The translations under genes were made by a program, and so were the position numbers. DNA of 64,000 nt from Clostridia bacterium (lineage in GTDB: Bacteria; Bacillota; Clostridia; Christensenellales; CAG-138). The notes under the pieces were generated by a model, which was given only the letters and a program-made list of their open reading frames with translations, had not been told where the DNA came from and did no database searches. Every line of letters starts with the position of its first letter. Positions within the stretch are counted from its first letter, which is position 1. Of the stretch, positions 59,740 to 64,000 are shown one piece after another. The stretch covers positions 62,001 through 126,000 of the forward strand of contig JAFYOP010000006.1 of NCBI GenBank assembly GCA_017547885.1, written 5' to 3'.

Positions 59740-61100
59740 GCAAGTTCAAATATACAGAAACCGAAAAGCAAATGAACACCGTGCTCAAGCACCAAGATGA
59801 AGCCCTCAAAGGGATACAGTTTCCATCTCAAGCAGAAACCGATACAATAGCAGCAAAAGCAGACACCTTACTCCGTAGTCTTGGATATAAGCCAGAGGAA
59901 CTCAAAGGACTCTCCCTTTCTTCTAAAGCAAAAAGTACAATGATTGTTCCCACTTGGGAAGAACTTTGTCATGATGCCGAGCGGCATGTAGGCAAGAATT
60001 GCAACTTGGAATCCATCTTCACAGAAGAAGAGCTTAACAGCAACGAACTCGCTATTAAGCAGATGAATGCAGAATTTAGCGCTATCCACCGTTTAGATGC
60101 GTTTGATGTTTCAATTTCGGCTTTAGCGGCTCTCGTCGGTGCTGCTGTTGATATTTTGCTTATAGGAATTCCGGAAAAAACACCTGATGGGTTGAAAGCC
60201 GGAGCGCTTTCGGACTACATCCGTGACTATTTCGATAAGAAATTTCCGGAAGATGAAATGAAAAAACTTGCAAACTCAAAGGAAAGCAAGGTTCCGTTTG
60301 ATGCGCAGGATAACAGGCACACTACAATCCGTGTTGAAGGGCTTTCTGCATATTATCACAGACTCCTTCAATTAGGACATGACCCTGTTTTGGGGTTCGT
60401 TTTCGGCGTAGCCGACATATTGACCGGACGAATGACCACGATTGACAAAACAGGTAAAATTGTTTCTCAGGTCATGGAGAATTATGCTGATCGCACGGAG
60501 GCAGATATCTTTGCTGCCTTGGCAAAGCAAATTGCACACTTCAAATCAGATGTAACGACTTCTATGGGATTACCGGTTCCCCTCATGAGCCTGTTTAATC
60601 TCCTCCAATTTGGTAGTATCGGTGAGGAGGAACAAACTATTGCAGAAATCGTACAAGGAATGTACTACGAAGGATATGATTTCATTCATTTCTGCTCTAT
60701 GTCCATTCCCGCCATGCTTGTAGAAGTTATTGTTAGAATGGGTTATGCATTAAAGCGAATAAAAGAAGGCTATTCCGTAAAAGACTCTATTCCTATTTCC
60801 CTGAATAGAGAAAAGCATCCTAAACTGGCAACGATGTTGTTTATGGGCCATTCTGCCGTAACAGCGGTCAATGCAGGAAAAGTTTATTTTACTCAAAATC
60901 CTATGGCAATAAATTATCCCGAGTGGATTGCATTTGCAAAATATTCGTACAGCCAACTTAAATGGGTGTTGATTGAGAAGCCTGAATTAAAGGATTGCTA
61001 TGTAAGAGGGAAAATTAACGAGGAGTTACATAGTATTCTTGCCGAAGCAGATAAAACATTTGAGAAGTTCGCTACGGAATATACCGTGGTTTTTCACTAA
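59736..61100 (+). CDS. 454-residue protein of unknown function
   Basis: I do not recognise this protein. A helical N-terminal third is followed by hydrophobic segments (ISALAALVGAAVDILLIGI, about residues 128-147; HDPVLGFVFGVADILTG; MGLPVPLMSLFNLLQFG) and a helical C-terminus. His-Asp pairs near GHDPVLGF and the conserved-looking FMGHSAVTAVNAGK could be metal or active-site residues, but I cannot show that. It starts after GGGAGG within the previous gene (ATGA overlap), and lies 23 bases upstream of the zinc-ribbon nuclease gene. It shares the operon and the AT-rich codon use. Confidence 0.75.
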   Translation: MSKFKYTETEKQMNTVLKHQDEALKGIQFPSQAETDTIAAKADTLLRSLGYKPEELKGLSLSSKAKSTMIVPTWEELCHDAERHVGKNCNLESIFTEEELNSNELAIKQMNAEFSAIHRLDAFDVSISALAALVGAAVDILLIGIPEKTPDGLKAGALSDYIRDYFDKKFPEDEMKKLANSKESKVPFDAQDNRHTTIRVEGLSAYYHRLLQLGHDPVLGFVFGVADILTGRMTTIDKTGKIVSQVMENYADRTEADIFAALAKQIAHFKSDVTTSMGLPVPLMSLFNLLQFGSIGEEEQTIAEIVQGMYYEGYDFIHFCSMSIPAMLVEVIVRMGYALKRIKEGYSVKDSIPISLNREKHPKLATMLFMGHSAVTAVNAGKVYFTQNPMAINYPEWIAFAKYSYSQLKWVLIEKPELKDCYVRGKINEELHSILAEADKTFEKFATEYTVVFH

Positions 61101-61123
61101 TACCGAGAATGAGAGGTTGGATT

Positions 61124-64000
61124 ATGTCAGAAAAACAAAATATTGTATCGTATCCAGACCTCTTGGCAGAATGGGACTGGGAAAAGAACAATGCAATAGG
61201 ATTGCAGCCAGAAAGCATATCCCTCGGTTCCGTAAAAAAAGTTTATTGGAAGTGCAAGTTTGGGCATGGATGGGAAGCGACTCCGAATAATAGAAGTCGA
61301 GGACAGGGTTGCCCGGTGTGCGCGGGTCGTAAAATTGAAATCGGATTTAACGACCTTGCTTCAAGGCATCCGACGATTGCGTCAGATTGGCATCCTCAAA
61401 AAAATGAAGATCTGCTGCCTACGCAGGTTACATCTGGCTCCAACAAGAGAATATGGTGGCTTTGCGCTGAGTGTGGGCATGAATGGCAAACTTCAGTTGC
61501 AAATCGTGTTGCAGGAAAGGGTTGTCCAGTTTGTAGCCGAATAAAGCAAGGGTTAGCCAAGGAGCAGAACCTTGTTGAACAGAAAGGGTCATTTGCAACT
61601 CACTATCCCCATCTGCTAAATGAATGGGATTACGAAAAGAACTCTGTAGATCCAGAAAAAATCACAAAAGACTCGACCCGTAGAGTGTGGTGGCTCTGTG
61701 CTGAATGTGGGCACTCTTGGGCTACAACTGTTTCTCATCGCACGATACGTGGCTCAGGGTGTCCCGCCTGCGCAAACAAAGTAACAACAGCCAATAATTG
61801 TATCGAGACAACCCATCCGCACATTTTGGAAAAATGGAATTATAAACGCAATCACCTTGTTACACCCAAAGATGTGACAGCGGGATCGAGCAAAAAAGTT
61901 TGGTGGGTATGCGAAGAAGGACATGAATGGCAGGCTACGGTAACAAGCATCGTAAATGGCGGTGTGTGCCCGGTTTGTTGCGGGCAGCGTGTTGAAGTCG
62001 GATACAATGACTTGGCATCTGTCAATCCGGAACTTGCCAAGGAATGGCATCCTGCTAAAAATGGAGACTTACTCCCAACGCAATTTACCACCGGCAGTTC
62101 GAGGGTGAAAATCTGGTGGCTTTGTCCCAAAGGTCATGAATATCAGACTACTATTGCCAACAGAACTAATGGCACAGGTTGCCCTATTTGCGAAAAGGAA
62201 CGCAAAACAAGTTTTCCGGAGCAAGCCATCTTTTACTATCTCAGAAAGATTACCAGAGCGGAAAACAGATACCTATTTGCTGGAAAAACCGAAATTGACG
62301 TGTACCTTCCTGAATATCAGGTTGGTATTGAATATGACGGACTTTACTATCATGCAAGCCCGGAAGCATATACGAAAGAGCAAAAGAAAGATGCGCTTTT
62401 GTCACGAAATGGAATTGCCGTCATTCGTGTAAAGGAGGTCAAGGATACATCTGCTTACCAAGATGACGATAAAATAATCCACTGCCGCAATGCAGGAAAT
62501 TACCTCTATTTGAAGGATGTTATTCATAAAATAATTCAGCGCATACCGCTCCTTTCAAATAGCTGCAATAATCTCGATATTGACATCGACCGTGATGCGG
62601 CCTCTATCATGTCGCAGTATATCCAATCCGAGAAAGAAAACAGTTTGGCAGTAAAATATCCAGAGTTGGCAGCCGAATGGCACCCTACTCGAAACGGATA
62701 TATTTCTTCTGAAATGGTGAGCTATGCAAGCGGCAAAAAGGCATGGTGGTTGGGACAATGCGGACATGAGTGGTCAGCAGTCATTTCGAATCGTATTGCT
62801 GGAAATGGGTGTCCCATCTGTTCAAATAAAGAAGTGTTGGCAGGATTTAATGATATCGAAACAACACATCCTCTATTGGCTAAAGAGTGGGACTATTCTA
62901 AAAATGGTTCACTCACGCCCCAAAGAATCACCTTTGGTTCCGACAAAAAAGTTTGGTGGGTTTGTTCTAAAGGACATAGTTACCAAGCAACTGTATCCAA
63001 CCGTTATTATGGAAAGAATTGTCCATACTGTTCCAACACTAAGGTGCTTAAAGGCTACAATGATTTGGCCTCTCAGTATCCACAAATTGCAGCGGAATGG
63101 AATTACAGCAAAAATCGTGAAACACCAGATCAAGTAATGCCTGGATCAAACAAAAGGATTTGGTGGAAATGCAGTACCTGTGGGCACGAATGGATAGCTC
63201 AACCGAACCATCGTGTATTCCGTCAATCCGGTTGCCCAGCTTGTTCTGGCCGAGTTGCTACCCACGACAAAAACCTTTTGGTTGCCAATCCCGAGTTGTG
63301 CAAAGAGTGGAATGTTGCTCGCAACAAAAAATCACCAAGCGAATATCGTCCGCAATCCAGTCAAAAAGTATGGTGGGTCTGCTCGACTTGCGGATATGAA
63401 TGGAATGCAAAAATTAGCGAACGTAGCAAAGGAACAGGTTGCCCGTGTTGCGCTGGCAAAAAAGTTCTGAAAGGTGTAAATGACTTAGCTACCATGCGTC
63501 CAAGGCTTGCAGAAGAATGGAACTACGAAAAGAACACAACTATTTCCCCAACAGACGTGACAATAGGAACTCATAAAAAAGTATGGTGGAAATGTTCGGA
63601 ATGTAGTTATGAATGGCAGGCGTCCATTTCTAACAGAAGTAAAGGGCGAGGATGTCCGATGTGTGCAAGAAGAGCCACAACGGAAAGTAAGGAAAAAGAT
63701 ATATTCCAGTATAGTTCTTACGGTGCATTTATCCGAATGTATCACAGTATAAAAGAAGCCAAAGAACGGACAGGTCTCAAATCTATTTCTCCTTCTTCAC
63801 CGAGAAAGAAGACATCAGGGAGCTTTATTTGGCTATTGGAAAGAGATGATGATAAGGCGCTCAAAATAGCAAATACAATCAACCCATCTCGCATTGTTTT
63901 CAAAAATTTGCCTGTATTGCAGTATTCCATTGATGGATCTTTCATTAAAAAATACGCTTCTTCCGGCGAGGCCGAAAGAGTAAATGGTATTGCTCGATCA
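61124..64000 (+). CDS. Zinc-ribbon-repeat / Vsr-like endonuclease / NUMOD1-like protein, 3' end outside window
   Basis: The frame opens at ATG 61124 (after GAGAGGTTGGATT) and stays open through the last base, giving 959 residues so far. Ten copies of a 55-65-residue unit of the DUF4379-type zinc ribbon are visible, each with an E-W-...-N then KVWWxC..(C)GHeW......R..G.GCPxC pattern. Five precede and five follow a nuclease-like domain (about residues 363-440) with FPEQAIFYYLRK, EIDVYLP, VGIEYDG and IRVKEV, the arrangement of Vsr-like endonucleases. After the last ribbon come two NUMOD1-like stretches (DIFQYSSYGAFIRMYHSI...; VLQYSIDGSFIKKYASS). It is probably a DNA-binding nuclease. Repeat six lacks the first Cys (WWLGQCGHEW). 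Confidence 0.88.
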   Translation, partial: MSEKQNIVSYPDLLAEWDWEKNNAIGLQPESISLGSVKKVYWKCKFGHGWEATPNNRSRGQGCPVCAGRKIEIGFNDLASRHPTIASDWHPQKNEDLLPTQVTSGSNKRIWWLCAECGHEWQTSVANRVAGKGCPVCSRIKQGLAKEQNLVEQKGSFATHYPHLLNEWDYEKNSVDPEKITKDSTRRVWWLCAECGHSWATTVSHRTIRGSGCPACANKVTTANNCIETTHPHILEKWNYKRNHLVTPKDVTAGSSKKVWWVCEEGHEWQATVTSIVNGGVCPVCCGQRVEVGYNDLASVNPELAKEWHPAKNGDLLPTQFTTGSSRVKIWWLCPKGHEYQTTIANRTNGTGCPICEKERKTSFPEQAIFYYLRKITRAENRYLFAGKTEIDVYLPEYQVGIEYDGLYYHASPEAYTKEQKKDALLSRNGIAVIRVKEVKDTSAYQDDDKIIHCRNAGNYLYLKDVIHKIIQRIPLLSNSCNNLDIDIDRDAASIMSQYIQSEKENSLAVKYPELAAEWHPTRNGYISSEMVSYASGKKAWWLGQCGHEWSAVISNRIAGNGCPICSNKEVLAGFNDIETTHPLLAKEWDYSKNGSLTPQRITFGSDKKVWWVCSKGHSYQATVSNRYYGKNCPYCSNTKVLKGYNDLASQYPQIAAEWNYSKNRETPDQVMPGSNKRIWWKCSTCGHEWIAQPNHRVFRQSGCPACSGRVATHDKNLLVANPELCKEWNVARNKKSPSEYRPQSSQKVWWVCSTCGYEWNAKISERSKGTGCPCCAGKKVLKGVNDLATMRPRLAEEWNYEKNTTISPTDVTIGTHKKVWWKCSECSYEWQASISNRSKGRGCPMCARRATTESKEKDIFQYSSYGAFIRMYHSIKEAKERTGLKSISPSSPRKKTSGSFIWLLERDDDKALKIANTINPSRIVFKNLPVLQYSIDGSFIKKYASSGEAERVNGIARS

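Larger units (their letters stand above)
57390..64000 (+). mobile_element. Left part of an integrated mobile element carrying a cargo operon (right end outside window)
   Basis: From about 57.39 kb the sequence is visibly more AT-rich and uses different codons from the flanking genes. TnpV and DUF6809 genes, typical accessory genes of Clostridia conjugative or mobilisable elements, stand at the left end. A cargo operon fills the rest. No integrase, relaxase or right end is visible, so the class (serine-recombinase Tn4451-like or other) is undetermined. Confidence 0.7.

Overview
The window is a stretch of a Clostridia-type (Firmicutes) chromosome, probably from an anaerobic gut bacterium. The evidence is the gene content and order: prkC-rsgA-rpe, nadD/yqeK-rsfS, obg-yhbY, ruvCAB beside a BofC-like gene, mreBCD-pbp2, rex, and a T-box in front of proS. 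Anaerobic chemistry is prominent: superoxide reductase, a glycyl radical enzyme with its activase, and an Fe-S aldo/keto reductase. Shine-Dalgarno sequences are strong, TTG and GTG starts occur, and ATA is used often for Ile. I cannot name the genus.

Layout. 1-3.0 kb: Ser/Thr kinase (5' end outside the window), rsgA and rpe. 3.03-4.33 kb: an IS3-family insertion sequence. 4.4-6.2 kb: a redox module with thioredoxin, a Crp/Fnr regulator and desulfoferrodoxin; trxA and the desulfoferrodoxin gene share an identical operator and promoter geometry. 6.2-11 kb: rsfS, a nadD-yqeK fusion, an unknown membrane protein, yhbY, obg and nth. 11-16.3 kb: a LysR regulator divergent from a hydroxyproline module (activase, hydroxyproline dehydratase, proC). 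16.3-23 kb: DNA glycosylase, LCP protein, YbaK, Fe-S aldo/keto reductase, lipoprotein, pncB and lgt. 23-28.4 kb: proS with its T-box leader, a coiled-coil protein, ruvB, ruvA, ruvC and the BofC-like gene. 28.5-32.9 kb: ygeW, ygeY and a D-aminoacylase-like amidohydrolase. 33-41.8 kb: an SDR, ACP, a ComEC-like hydrolase, a GNAT, two unknown proteins (one a DUF937 repeat protein), glgP, a MarR regulator and a C_GCAxxG protein. 41.8-55.5 kb: pbp2-mreD-mreC-mreB, maf, rex, uvrA-uvrB and a Dabb protein, a small membrane protein, coaX and an ECF S component. 55.7-57.4 kb: a VanW-family protein.

From about 57.39 kb to the right edge the sequence changes character. It becomes more AT-rich, the host-type terminator after the VanW gene has only its left arm, and TnpV and DUF6809 genes typical of Clostridia mobile elements follow. 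The element carries a cargo operon (58.3 kb to beyond 64.0 kb) with a consensus promoter embedded in a perfect inverted repeat. Its genes encode an XRE regulator with a glycine-rich membrane tail, a second glycine-rich membrane protein, a small coiled-coil protein, a 454-residue protein I do not recognise, and a very large protein. That last protein has five zinc-ribbon repeats, a Vsr-like endonuclease domain, five more zinc-ribbon repeats and NUMOD1-like repeats. It runs off the window. This operon is the best candidate for an undescribed system here; a DNA-targeting defence or element-competition role is inference.

Most other genes are housekeeping. The best-supported regulatory circuits are the Crp/Fnr class II pair (trxA and desulfoferrodoxin), the LysR-hydroxyproline module, the proS T-box and the self-regulated XRE operon.
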